From an uncultured Saprospiraceae bacterium (lineage in GTDB: Bacteria; Bacteroidota; Bacteroidia; Chitinophagales; Saprospiraceae): a DNA stretch of 64,000 nucleotides. The notes under the pieces are model-generated. The model was not told where the DNA came from. It searched no databases and saw only the letters and a program-made list of their open reading frames with translations. This document shows positions 18,429 through 26,946 of the stretch, piece by piece; positions within the stretch are counted from its first letter, which is position 1; each line of letters starts with the position of its first letter. The translations under genes and the position numbers were made by a program. The stretch is taken from NCBI GenBank assembly GCA_937951615.1, contig CALFBH010000095.1, positions 1 through 64,000 of the forward strand. Reading direction: 5' to 3'.

Positions 18429-18472
18429 CAATATAATTTATCTTGTTGATGTCTGTAGGAAGACGTATTCAA

Positions 18473-18590
18473 TAAGTAAGTGAAAATACAAATCCAAACG
18501 TCAAATACAAATTCAAAAAACTATTGACAATAAGCCAATTAGTCAAATTGAAAGTGACGTTTAGTTGAGCCTAGGCACTTACTTACTTTT
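18473..18590. mobile_element. 110-bp dispersed element, copy B (inverted relative to copy A)
   Basis: Reverse-complement relative of 8741-8850. It is bounded by AAGTAAGTG and CACTTACTTACT and shares most internal sequence. Its right end includes the stop codon of the outer-membrane gene (TAA at 18579-18581), so insertion may have set the end of that protein. Confidence 0.8.
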
Positions 18591-19835
18591 TGTGTTGAAC
18601 AAATCGTAGGAAAACATCAAGAATACAGCTTTCGTATATGACGTAGAATAAATATAAGGGCTAATTTGTTTGCCATACTCAAACCTAAATGCTGCATTCA
18701 GTCCTTTATTGGTAAAGCCAAATCCTGCAATACCTGAATACTCGGCTTTTTTGACTTCTTCAAAAACCTTTCTCGAATCGTAGGTAATTGGTCCATAAAA
18801 TTTTCGTTCAAATTCGACAGCATTATAGTCAGAGAGTAGATAGGCATAGCCTGCTCCACCTTCTAGGTAAAACGTTGTTTTACCTCTGCTCGGAAAATAA
18901 ACCCTGGGCAATAAATTAGCCTGAATATATCCCAGTCTAAAGGCTACATCACTAATGGTGTAGTATTCATCAGATGTCCTGGCTTCGTGGTGCGATTTTG
19001 CAGACAGGGTTCTGTATAGGATTTCAGTGCGAAGTGCAAATTGGTTGAGGGGAGTGGCAAAGTTACCGTACAAACCAATAGCAAAATCGGGCTGTAGTGT
19101 AAAGTTCATGTCGTCTAAATTCAGGGACGATGTTCCACTAAATTTTAGAAAACTGCCCCCTACTCCTCCTGTCAGGCCAAAAGCTGTGCTGCCTTTTGGT
19201 GGTTCCTCTCCCCCCATACATTCGTTATAGGCTGTAAATAATTTTTCAAAATCATAATCGGTATAACCGCCTTCATCAATTTGCTTTTGAACAGCCGGAC
19301 AATCGGAGAGGTATTTTTTCAACTGGTTTCTGTATTCTTCTTTTCGGGCCATCTTTCGTTCATCATCTTCCGACGTAAAAAAGCGAGTATAAATCAATTC
19401 TGTAGCCGGCAAGCCTTCTTTTTCTATAAAGAAATGCCTTTTCCTTTTTTCGTCATTGAGTACGTATAATTTTGCTTTTCCGTCAATCACAAGTTTCAGG
19501 AAAACCGTTCTTTTTTCAAAAATCGGATCAGGCGATTCCGTCATTTCATTCACTTCAATCGGCGCAACATTAACGGCTACTGTTTTGCTGAAATAAAGGT
19601 CTATTCCTTTTATACCAAAACTCTGTATGTCGCCAGGTTTCAGGATTTCAGTTGTCGCTCCTCCCCGTTTTCTATACCGTACTTCTGTCGGGTTGATCTC
19701 CCAATCTCTGAAATCAATCAGTGCCGCAACTTTTTTTCCGTTTTTATCTATATAATGCCCTGCATTGAGATTTTGGGCGAAAGCCTGCTGGCAGCAGAAC
19801 AGCAAGGTGATGAGTATAAGGCTACGTAGTTTCAT
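18579..19835 (-). CDS. Outer-membrane beta-barrel-like protein
   Basis: About 418 residues starting at ATG 19835 (MKLRSLILITLLFC), with a signal peptide ending QQAFAQ. The first half (residues about 20-190) is soluble and Lys-rich, with GHYIDKNGKKVAALIDFRDW. The second half (from GSTAFGLTGGVGGSFLKF) has alternating amphipathic strands of an outer-membrane barrel (DFAIGLYGNFA, TFYLEGGAGYAYL, NAAFRFEYGKQIS), ending in a strand with aromatic residues (VFLMFSYDLF). Such two-part proteins are common hypothetical genes in this phylum. A TAA in the dispersed repeat ends it. Confidence 0.78.
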   Translation of the reverse strand: MKLRSLILITLLFCCQQAFAQNLNAGHYIDKNGKKVAALIDFRDWEINPTEVRYRKRGGATTEILKPGDIQSFGIKGIDLYFSKTVAVNVAPIEVNEMTESPDPIFEKRTVFLKLVIDGKAKLYVLNDEKRKRHFFIEKEGLPATELIYTRFFTSEDDERKMARKEEYRNQLKKYLSDCPAVQKQIDEGGYTDYDFEKLFTAYNECMGGEEPPKGSTAFGLTGGVGGSFLKFSGTSSLNLDDMNFTLQPDFAIGLYGNFATPLNQFALRTEILYRTLSAKSHHEARTSDEYYTISDVAFRLGYIQANLLPRVYFPSRGKTTFYLEGGAGYAYLLSDYNAVEFERKFYGPITYDSRKVFEEVKKAEYSGIAGFGFTNKGLNAAFRFEYGKQISPYIYSTSYTKAVFLMFSYDLFNTKSK

Positions 19836-19916
19836 TATAATTGTTTTTTGGATGAATACCATGTCTTTATATCAAAGTTAATGAAAATTTGTTACCTATT
19901 TCGCATATAAACATAT

Positions 19917-20195
19917 CGAGTAGGGTAAAGTAAAAGGAAAATTCCTTTCACTTTATCCCTCTCACAGAACCGTGCGTACGGGCCTCGTAAACGATTCATA
20001 AATCGCTCTGCTTTTGCCACCGCTCTTGCGGCTGAACGTCCAGGACGATAACCATAACTTGAAGGATGGAAGTCAGGGTCGAAAATCGGTTGTAGTACAT
20101 TCAGTAGTGCCTGTTGCACTACTCGGTCACGAACTGTTGGGATGCCAAGCGGACGAGGACTCCCGTCCGGTTTGTACAAATAAACCCATCGGGAG
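19917..20195 (-). pseudogene. Internally deleted group II intron (reverse-transcriptase fragment plus domain V/VI remnant)
   Basis: Read on the minus strand, the 5' part encodes about 60 residues of a group II intron reverse transcriptase: [33 protein letters not shown], and [14 protein letters not shown], which are RT blocks 0-2. The catalytic YADD block and maturase are gone. It then joins at about 20000 to a 3' ribozyme end: CGTACGCACGGTTC resembles the 3' half of domain V, and 19923-19959 forms a domain-VI-like stem (GGGATAAAGTGAAAGGAA with its complement). The coding part is not functional. Confidence 0.8.
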
Positions 20196-20214
20196 TTTGC
20201 CCATGCTGGGCAAA
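20196..20214. repeat. Perfect 19-bp palindrome TTTGCCCA-TGC-TGGGCAAA
   Basis: An 8-bp stem with a 3-base centre, directly between the intron fragment and the terminator. It has the same plan as the TTTTGC-N3-GCAAAA cores (stem, 3-base centre, stem) but a different stem sequence. Confidence 0.7.
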
Positions 20215-20253
20215 CAAAAAGCGATTTGTGGTTTACCCACAAATCGCTTTTTG
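20215..20253. terminator. Strong hairpin terminator after the 1,326-residue gene
   Basis: A perfect 17-bp stem: CAAAAAGCGATTTGTGG at 20215-20231 and its complement CCACAAATCGCTTTTTG at 20237-20253, with a 5-base loop. T-tracts exist on both strands, so it can act in both directions. It should end the minus-strand gene whose stop is at 20275. Confidence 0.9.
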
Positions 20254-20274
20254 TTTTTCATTTCTTCAACAGGG

Positions 20275-23200
20275 CTATTTTTCAGCCGCCTCGTCAATCA
20301 TCAATATATGCATCAGGTAAGTAAATACTGGTGCAGCTAATATAGAACCGATAATATCGGTCAGCGTGATTTCTCCATAGAATACGATAGAGCAAATCGC
20401 TGCTACACAAGCGATCACTCCTGTCCAAAGCAATGCTTTGATATAGAGGTGACGCTCAAAAGGCATACGAACACCATCGCCAACTGGCAGATTAAATCCA
20501 TTTGTAGTTGCCATGCTAGTTTGGGTCTGGCGGATATACACCACACCAAGACTCAATAACAATAAGGCAAGAACAATCAAGCCCCACTCAGATGCTGTGG
20601 GTATAGCTGTCTGCTCACATACTGTACATGGACCGCCTTCAATAGTTGCAGACTGACCAGCTTGATCTCCAATGCTCAGTGTATAAGTAGAAACACCATC
20701 AGCAGGGACATAAGCTGTAATGTCAAATGCTGCACCTGTACCAGGATCAGCCGCAGCAATCAAGGCATCTACTGCTGTACTTGCAAGAGGTGTACCTAGC
20801 GCATTAACAAGACCAGTTGCAACAGTCGTATAAGGAGGAGTACCAGGCGTAATTGTAATCGTTTCCTGTGCAAGATCATTCACAAAATCACCATCTAAAT
20901 CAATACCAAGAAGACAGTTACAAGGATCCGCAAGGTCAAGCCCTACAGGATTTGCACAATCTTCACGCATTACCGCAATTGGCGCAGTACTCAGAGCAAA
21001 ACATTCATCACTGGTAATACCGCTTATATTTGAACCCTGATCTGCTCCAGTTAAAGTACCATTCCACGAAATTACATAAATGTTGCAGGTGCCAACTGGT
21101 GCGCCTTCCAAGTCGGGCGAGAAAGTAGCAGAACCTGGTGCAGCAACTCCCGGAGATAAAATATTACCCGTTGCAGCATCTGTTATTAGCCATCCAAAAT
21201 TATCGCCCATCTGGTCGCCGCCAGCTACTGCATCAATGACATCAGGATTGCCATCTAAGGCACAAACTGTCGTTGCAGAAGTAGTAGAAAGTGTACCGCC
21301 ATCAACTGTACAAGTACAATCTTCACGCATGACCGCAATTGGCGCAGCACTCAGAGCAAAACATTCATCACTCGTAATACCGCTTATATTTGAGCCTTGA
21401 TCTGCTCCGGTCAATGTGCCATTCCACGAAATCACATATATATTGCAGGTGCCAATTGGCGCACCTTCAAGGTCTGGTGAGAAAGTTGCTGAACCTGAAG
21501 CCATGACACCCATAGATAAAATATTGCCAGTTGCCCCATCTGTAATCAGCCAGCCAAAATTATCGCCCACCTGGTCACCGCCAGCTACTGCATCAATGAC
21601 ATCAGGATTGCCATCTAAGGCACAAACTGCTATCTCTGTATAAGAATAGGTAACTAGACCAAAAGGATTATTACCAACCGTTAGTGAAGTCACTAAAGTA
21701 GGCGTTGGTGATAAGGTGTAGATACTTACTTTGTCATTAGTAGCACCACTATGGGTTAAAAATAACTGGGAATCACCTCCAGTTACCGAATAGTTGTGTG
21801 GTGCAGCAAAAGGAGCACTTACCGGACTACCAACCAACGTATTGGTTGCCAAATCAACGGTATAAGTTTCACCACCAGAAATATTTCCAACATAAAGGAA
21901 TGTTCCTGCCTGATTCATTCCTAAACCATGTGCATTTGGAATGTTAAGAATGGTTACTACTGATAAGTCACTTCTGTTTAGAACAGCTAACTCGCCAGAA
22001 CCCTGACTTGCTACATATAATTTATCATTTGCGGGAGTTAGCGAAACGTGTGGATCGTCTCCAACAAAAGCTCTAGCTGTTTCTGTAAAAGTCGTTGTGC
22101 TATATTTTATAACATAACCTCCAGCTCCTCCAAGCATGGTGACGAAAGCCGCACTATTATCAGGTGAAACAATAACATCATGTGGCTTATAGCTTATGGC
22201 CAAAAGATCTGATGGAATAGGGAATGTTGTAATTGTCGCCAAGGTATTCGGGTTGATAACTGAAATAGTGTTATCCAATTCATTATTTACCCAGAGTTGT
22301 TGATTGTCAGGACTTAGCCACATGTGGAATACTCCATTACCTGCTGTGGCACTGCCTGCGGGTGCAAAAGTTGTACCATCAAAAGCAGCTACACTACCAT
22401 TATAATCACCAACTAAAACAGTATTATTCGATGAATTATAAACGACATACATAGGTTGTCCACCACTAGGCATAGGATAGGTTCCTTCTATCGTATTGTC
22501 ATCGCTATTGATAACTGAAATTGTACCAGAAGCTCTATTTGCAATAACTGCACGATTATAGGTTGTAACTGTACCACCTGATGCACTAACTTCACCAGCA
22601 TCAACTACACAACTACAGTCTTCACGCATGACCGCAATTGGCGCAGCACTCAGAGCAAAACATTCATCACTCGTAATACCGCTTATATTTGAGCCTTGAT
22701 CTGCTCCGGTCAATGTGCCATTCCACGAAATCACATATATATTGCAGGTACCGATTGGTGCGCCTTCAAGGTCTGGTGAGAAAGTTGCTGAACCTGAAGC
22801 CATGACACCCATAGATAAAATATTGCCAGTTGCCCCATCTGTAATCAGCCATCCAAAATTATCGCCTATCTGGTCACCGCCAGCTACTGCATCAATGACA
22901 TCAGGATTGCCATCTAAGGCACAAACTGTCGTTGCAGAAGTGGTAGAAAGTGTGCCACCGTTTGTGACACAACCAGCGCAAGCAGCATCAGCAGCATCCA
23001 GAAAATTAACACTTAATACAGCCGTAGAATCACATCTGTTTCCACTTGCATCTGTAACATAACCAGTGACCAACCACGTCCCTGCAAATACAGGAAGCAC
23101 ATTGCCACTAAGTACACCATTCAAGTCTTCATCAAAAGTATATGGAGGTGTAACGCCTGTCAAGGTAAGTCCACCAACTAATCCACCTGTTCCTCCTGCA

Positions 23201-24255
23201 CTATCATCAAAGCCAATTTCAAAAGCACCACTAGTCGGAATAATCGTACCAGTAGGCCCGAAGTCAATAACATCCCCTGGACAAGCATCTACAGGTCCAG
23301 GTGTATTTAAAGTTCCAGCAATACAATCTGTTACGATATTACAAACGTTTCCTGTATTAGGATCAGCGGGATCTAAGAAATTCACGACCATTCCTGCAGT
23401 GGTTGGTGTACAAGTACTGCCATTAGCATCTACAGCTATGCCAGTCAATTCCCATGTACCTACCAGATCAGCCAAGCCATTTGCAGCTAATATACCATTG
23501 ACACCAGCATCCAGATTAAAAGGAAGGGCGATATTTCCAATGGTAAAACCACCAGCTAATCCACCTGTTCCTCCCAGCGCATCACTAAATCCCACAGTAT
23601 AACTACCGCCTGTAGGAATAATTTCGCCCGTCACTGCAAAATCAAATGTTTCGCCTGGACATACATCAAGAGGTCCGGCATTTACAAGCGTACCACCTTC
23701 ACATGGGTCTGGTGGTACAGTCGATCCATCATCTGGCAGATCCGTCTGTGTTGTTGGGTCGCCAGCATTTACACCAGGAGATGCTGCACCTAAATTACCA
23801 TATCCGTCACCTGCATAAGTCCAAGTAAAAGGAATGGCGTCACCATCACCGGGTACAAAACAAGTACCTGTTGAAAAAGCTGCATCAGGCGTCATAATAA
23901 ACGTGAAGTTATCTGGACTGCCTCCCATAGGTCCAAGGTCAGAATCTCCAGCCGGACAGGATCCTGCATTACCAAATGCTGCCACATTAGTCCCTGCCAC
24001 ACTCAGGTCGGCACCTCCGCTGGTCAAAGAACTACTTACATACATCCATCCTGCAGGAAAAGTAAAAGAGACACAATCCAACCATTCCTGTGTTGTAGAA
24101 GTATAAGTTACCTCTACATTAACCGTTACATTTCCGTCTCCATCACAGGTATAAGTTCCTGCAGCGGCTGGGCCAACGATATCCGCATACACGTTTTGTA
24201 CACTAAAGCAACAAAAGATAGCTGCTATTAATAAATTTAGAAGATTATTTTTCAT
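20275..24255 (-). CDS. Large secreted repeat protein with YVTN-like propeller and IPTL-CTERM-like motif
   Basis: 1,326 residues with a signal peptide (ending SVQNVYA). Regions in order: an N-terminal beta-sandwich; two related blocks (LNTPGPVDACPGDVIDFGPT type); three near-identical modules of about 103 residues starting VCALDGNPDVIDAVAGGDQ; and, between modules 1 and 2, a YVTN-type propeller (VIANRASGTISVINSDDNT). Near the end IPTASEWGLIVLALLLLSLG resembles the IPTL-CTERM sorting signal. It is followed by about 80 more residues with two further membrane helices (LLWTGVIACVAAICSIVFYG and IIGSILAAPVFTYLMHILM), unlike the usual terminal position. Anchoring or exposure at the cell envelope is inferred. 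Confidence 0.85.
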   Translation of the reverse strand: MKNNLLNLLIAAIFCCFSVQNVYADIVGPAAAGTYTCDGDGNVTVNVEVTYTSTTQEWLDCVSFTFPAGWMYVSSSLTSGGADLSVAGTNVAAFGNAGSCPAGDSDLGPMGGSPDNFTFIMTPDAAFSTGTCFVPGDGDAIPFTWTYAGDGYGNLGAASPGVNAGDPTTQTDLPDDGSTVPPDPCEGGTLVNAGPLDVCPGETFDFAVTGEIIPTGGSYTVGFSDALGGTGGLAGGFTIGNIALPFNLDAGVNGILAANGLADLVGTWELTGIAVDANGSTCTPTTAGMVVNFLDPADPNTGNVCNIVTDCIAGTLNTPGPVDACPGDVIDFGPTGTIIPTSGAFEIGFDDSAGGTGGLVGGLTLTGVTPPYTFDEDLNGVLSGNVLPVFAGTWLVTGYVTDASGNRCDSTAVLSVNFLDAADAACAGCVTNGGTLSTTSATTVCALDGNPDVIDAVAGGDQIGDNFGWLITDGATGNILSMGVMASGSATFSPDLEGAPIGTCNIYVISWNGTLTGADQGSNISGITSDECFALSAAPIAVMREDCSCVVDAGEVSASGGTVTTYNRAVIANRASGTISVINSDDNTIEGTYPMPSGGQPMYVVYNSSNNTVLVGDYNGSVAAFDGTTFAPAGSATAGNGVFHMWLSPDNQQLWVNNELDNTISVINPNTLATITTFPIPSDLLAISYKPHDVIVSPDNSAAFVTMLGGAGGYVIKYSTTTFTETARAFVGDDPHVSLTPANDKLYVASQGSGELAVLNRSDLSVVTILNIPNAHGLGMNQAGTFLYVGNISGGETYTVDLATNTLVGSPVSAPFAAPHNYSVTGGDSQLFLTHSGATNDKVSIYTLSPTPTLVTSLTVGNNPFGLVTYSYTEIAVCALDGNPDVIDAVAGGDQVGDNFGWLITDGATGNILSMGVMASGSATFSPDLEGAPIGTCNIYVISWNGTLTGADQGSNISGITSDECFALSAAPIAVMREDCTCTVDGGTLSTTSATTVCALDGNPDVIDAVAGGDQMGDNFGWLITDAATGNILSPGVAAPGSATFSPDLEGAPVGTCNIYVISWNGTLTGADQGSNISGITSDECFALSTAPIAVMREDCANPVGLDLADPCNCLLGIDLDGDFVNDLAQETITITPGTPPYTTVATGLVNALGTPLASTAVDALIAAADPGTGAAFDITAYVPADGVSTYTLSIGDQAGQSATIEGGPCTVCEQTAIPTASEWGLIVLALLLLSLGVVYIRQTQTSMATTNGFNLPVGDGVRMPFERHLYIKALLWTGVIACVAAICSIVFYGEITLTDIIGSILAAPVFTYLMHILMIDEAAEK
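20957..21630 (-). repeat. Modules 2 and 3 of the near-identical triplicated domain
   Basis: Two copies of the roughly 310-bp module lie at 21319-21630 and 20957-21268, separated by about 50 bp. DNA identity is very high (for example GCACAAACTG..GTCATTGATGC blocks recur base for base), showing recent duplication or gene conversion. The first copy lies at 22618-22930. Confidence 0.85.
22618..22930 (-). repeat. Module 1 of the near-identical triplicated domain
   Basis: First copy of the 103-residue module (from VCALDGNPDVID to PIAVMREDC). Part of its DNA matches copy 2 almost perfectly across 300 bases. It lies on the other side of the YVTN-like propeller (21640-22600), so the propeller is inserted between otherwise tandem modules. 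Confidence 0.85.
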
Positions 24256-24278
24256 GACTAATTATTTTTTGGATTTCT

Positions 24279-24710
24279 TTACTGTAGTGAGTTTAATCGT
24301 TTTTGTAATTTAGCTTTATAAGCGGGGTTTGTTTCTTGTTGGATGTCATTTTTAAGCTTGATAATTTCTTTGACTTTCCAGGTCTCATTATTCAAAGCAG
24401 GCTTTGACTTACTTTGTGGAGTTTTATTAATTCCTGGTATAAACTTTACATTGGAATTATTATTCGAAGCTGCTTTAGCTACAGGACTGACACCTTTCTG
24501 TAATTCTTTTATTTTAGGTGTGTTCCCTGAAGGCTGGTTTTTTTTGGTTTTCTCCGGATCAGTCTTAGTAGGCTTTTCCGTTTTGGGTTGCTTGCCATTA
24601 TTCGCCAAAGATGTGTCGTTTTGTGTATTTGTCTGTCTTAACAACAGGGTTACACCAACAATCAATACTGCAAGGGCAAGTAAAGTGAGTAGAAGTTTAC
24701 GGTTTTTCAT
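24279..24710 (-). CDS. Small membrane-anchored Lys/Thr-rich protein, unknown
   Basis: About 143 residues from ATG 24710 (a start at 24725 adds five residues). One N-terminal membrane helix (LLLTLLALAVLIVGVTLLL) is followed by a low-complexity linker rich in Lys, Thr, Asn and Pro, and a short helical C-terminus (VKEIIKLKNDIQQE). It lies 23 bases upstream of the large secreted repeat gene on the same strand, so an operon is likely. It could be a periplasmic-facing accessory protein; no family recognised. Confidence 0.7.
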   Translation of the reverse strand: MKNRKLLLTLLALAVLIVGVTLLLRQTNTQNDTSLANNGKQPKTEKPTKTDPEKTKKNQPSGNTPKIKELQKGVSPVAKAASNNNSNVKFIPGINKTPQSKSKPALNNETWKVKEIIKLKNDIQQETNPAYKAKLQKRLNSLQ

Positions 24711-24725
24711 AGATAGAATTTTCAT

Positions 24726-25106
24726 ACATGCTTTAACATCCTGTAAAAAGAACAGCTAAAACACAGCGTTAGCAAATTAGACTTTATATCTTTGTAATAT
24801 TATTCCTAAATAAACATAGCAATACAAAGTGAACACCGAACTAATTTCGGTTGTATTTAGATTAGGAAAATAAAGTGTGGGTGTAAGATTAGAAGTACAG
24901 TAATAGTCACGTTTTAGTCTAAATACATATTCCGCTGGCTAAAGTTATATAAAAAACATTATTTATTTCATTTTTAATTATGAATTATTTTCGTTTTACC
25001 TGAAAACATTCAATATCCGGTTAGAAAACTGTACTTTAACGGTATTTACATGTCAATATATAGTACACAAGTGTTCAACATTAAATAGAAGAAAAACACA
25101 ATAATT
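24726..25106. other. AT-rich divergent intergenic region
   Basis: A 381-bp spacer between divergent genes. It holds a short inverted repeat (ACCGAACTAATTTCGGT near 24836-24852). No ORF, RNA gene or larger repeat is visible. Promoters for the minus-strand R/Q operon and the plus-strand ATPase gene should lie here. Confidence 0.5.
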
Positions 25107-26684
25107 ATGTCACAAAAAGAGCAATTTATACAATCTATAAACGAAGGCTACAACTTCGAAGGCAAGTCCATTATACTTGGTGGAGCGATGTTGGATGGCG
25201 AGTGCCAGACCAATACACTGGTCAAAATTCCTTTAAAAACTATCAATAGACACGGGCTTATTGCAGGTGCTACAGGTTCTGGAAAAACAAAAACACTGCA
25301 AATATTAGCCGAGCAATTATCTGAAAATGGCGTTCCTGTTCTTATGATGGATGTCAAGGGTGACTTGAGTGGTATTGCTGCACCTAGCCCCGGACATAAA
25401 AAAATTGATGAACGCCATGAAAAGATCGGTATTCCGTTTAAAGCGTCTACAAGCCCTGTAGAGTTTTTGAGCTTATCGGATGAACCGGGTGTTCGTTTGC
25501 GGGCAACCGTTACGGAGTTTGGTCCAGTTCTGTTTTCAAAAATACTGGAACTCAGCGATACGCAAAGCGGTATTGTATCTGTGGTCTTCAAATATTGCGA
25601 CGATAATAATATTCCACTGGTCGATTTGAAAGATTTCAAAAAGACGGTACAATATATGACTGGTGAAGGCAAAGAGGAAATAGAAGGTGAATATGGTCGC
25701 ATGTCCTCCGCTTCTACTGGAACGATTATTCGTAAAATCATTGAAATCGAGCAACAGGGAGCTGATCGCTTTTTTGGTGAAGTCTCTTTTGAAGTAGAAG
25801 ATTTGCTGCGTGTCGATGAAGAAGGTAAGGGAATGGTTTCTGTGGTTCGCCTGACGGATTTGCAGGATCGTCCTAAATTATTTTCGACTTTTATGTTGCA
25901 AATGATGGCAGAGATATACGCCACTTTCCCCGAGCAGGGCGATGCAGAAAAACCAAAACTGGTTATTTTTATTGATGAAGCACACTTAGTGTTCAATGAA
26001 GCCAGCGATGCTTTGCAGGATCAAATTGAAGCGATTGTAAAATTGATTCGTTCTAAGGGCGTCGGCTTATTTTTTGTTACACAAAACCCAACGGATATTC
26101 CAGATGCCGTTCTGGGGCAACTGGGTATGAAGATTCAACACGCTTTACGTGCGTTTACCGCAAAGGATAGAAAAGCCATCAAGCTGGCAGCACAAAATTA
26201 TCCGATTACTGAATTTTATGATACAGATGAATTGCTGACCAAATTGGGTATCGGTGAAGCACTGGTGACTGCCTTAAGTGAGAAAGGGATTCCTTCTCCA
26301 CTAGCGCATACATTGTTACGCGCACCACAATCCCGCATGGATATACTGACGGATAGCGAAATCAAGCACATCATCAGCCAGTCGGAGGTGATTAAGAAAT
26401 ATAATATCGAAGTAGATCGAGAAAGTGCTTATGAAATTCTTGGTGAAAAAATTGAATTAGCCAAAGAAGCAGAGCATCAGGAAGAAGTGAAAAAGCAAAA
26501 CGAAAAAGCAGCTAAAACAACTTCGCGTAAATCTACAAAAACAGAAAAAAGTGCGATTGAAAAAGCGATGAACAGCACAGCGACCAAGCAAGTCGGACGC
26601 ACGATAGCACGTGAGTTGACGAGAGGGCTTTTGGGTGCTTTGGGTGTGAAAACGACTCGACGTAGAAGACGAAGCCTTTGGTAA
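25107..26684 (+). CDS. HerA-like ATPase of the DUF853 (YjgR) family
   Basis: A 525-residue P-loop ATPase. Walker A is GATGSGKTKTL near residue 55, and MMDVKGDLSGIAAPSPGH follows as in YjgR. Walker B is LVIFIDEAHLVF near residue 290. The sensor segment FFVTQNPTDIPDAVLGQLG and the family block TAKDRKAIKLAAQNYP are clear. The C-terminus is a Lys-rich tail (EVKKQNEKAAKTT, ending TRRRRRSLW) that could bind nucleic acid. HerA relatives form hexameric rings and pump DNA, but the YjgR cellular role is unsettled. A dispersed repeat and a good terminator follow the stop. Confidence 0.95.
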   Translation: MSQKEQFIQSINEGYNFEGKSIILGGAMLDGECQTNTLVKIPLKTINRHGLIAGATGSGKTKTLQILAEQLSENGVPVLMMDVKGDLSGIAAPSPGHKKIDERHEKIGIPFKASTSPVEFLSLSDEPGVRLRATVTEFGPVLFSKILELSDTQSGIVSVVFKYCDDNNIPLVDLKDFKKTVQYMTGEGKEEIEGEYGRMSSASTGTIIRKIIEIEQQGADRFFGEVSFEVEDLLRVDEEGKGMVSVVRLTDLQDRPKLFSTFMLQMMAEIYATFPEQGDAEKPKLVIFIDEAHLVFNEASDALQDQIEAIVKLIRSKGVGLFFVTQNPTDIPDAVLGQLGMKIQHALRAFTAKDRKAIKLAAQNYPITEFYDTDELLTKLGIGEALVTALSEKGIPSPLAHTLLRAPQSRMDILTDSEIKHIISQSEVIKKYNIEVDRESAYEILGEKIELAKEAEHQEEVKKQNEKAAKTTSRKSTKTEKSAIEKAMNSTATKQVGRTIARELTRGLLGALGVKTTRRRRRSLW

Positions 26685-26700
26685 GCCGAGGGAATATCGA

Positions 26701-26733
26701 ATATCGAACAGAAGAATATTGAATGTCGAAGTA
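26701..26733. repeat. Second copy of the post-stop dispersed repeat
   Basis: Identical over 23 bp to 7101-7123, then TGTCGAAGTA, as downstream of secA but without the intervening seven bases. It lies 16 bases past the DUF853 stop codon. Confidence 0.75.
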
Positions 26734-26768
26734 GCCATTCAGTGTTGCTAATTTAGGATAAAATTTAT

Positions 26769-26800
26769 AGCGGGTGTCTTTTGGGCATCCGCTTTTTTTT
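26769..26800 (+). terminator. Rho-independent terminator of the DUF853 gene
   Basis: Stem AGCGGGTG/CATCCGCT (one G-T pair) at 26769-26776 and 26786-26793, followed by a run of eight T. It is oriented for the plus-strand ATPase gene. Confidence 0.88.
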
Positions 26801-26946
26801 GTGTGCAAATAGTCAAAAAATAGACACAGAAGAATTAATCTAAATCATCAAGAATAAGTGGGTTTTCTAATGATTTTGTTTTTGACTAAATTCGTAATAC
26901 TATTTTATCCATTTGTGATTTACCCAATATTCCGATTCCCAATACA

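Noticed and set aside
19892-20242. Treating the RT-containing frame as a functional gene
   Set aside because: Only RT blocks 0-2 remain; the catalytic block, maturase and most ribozyme domains are missing.
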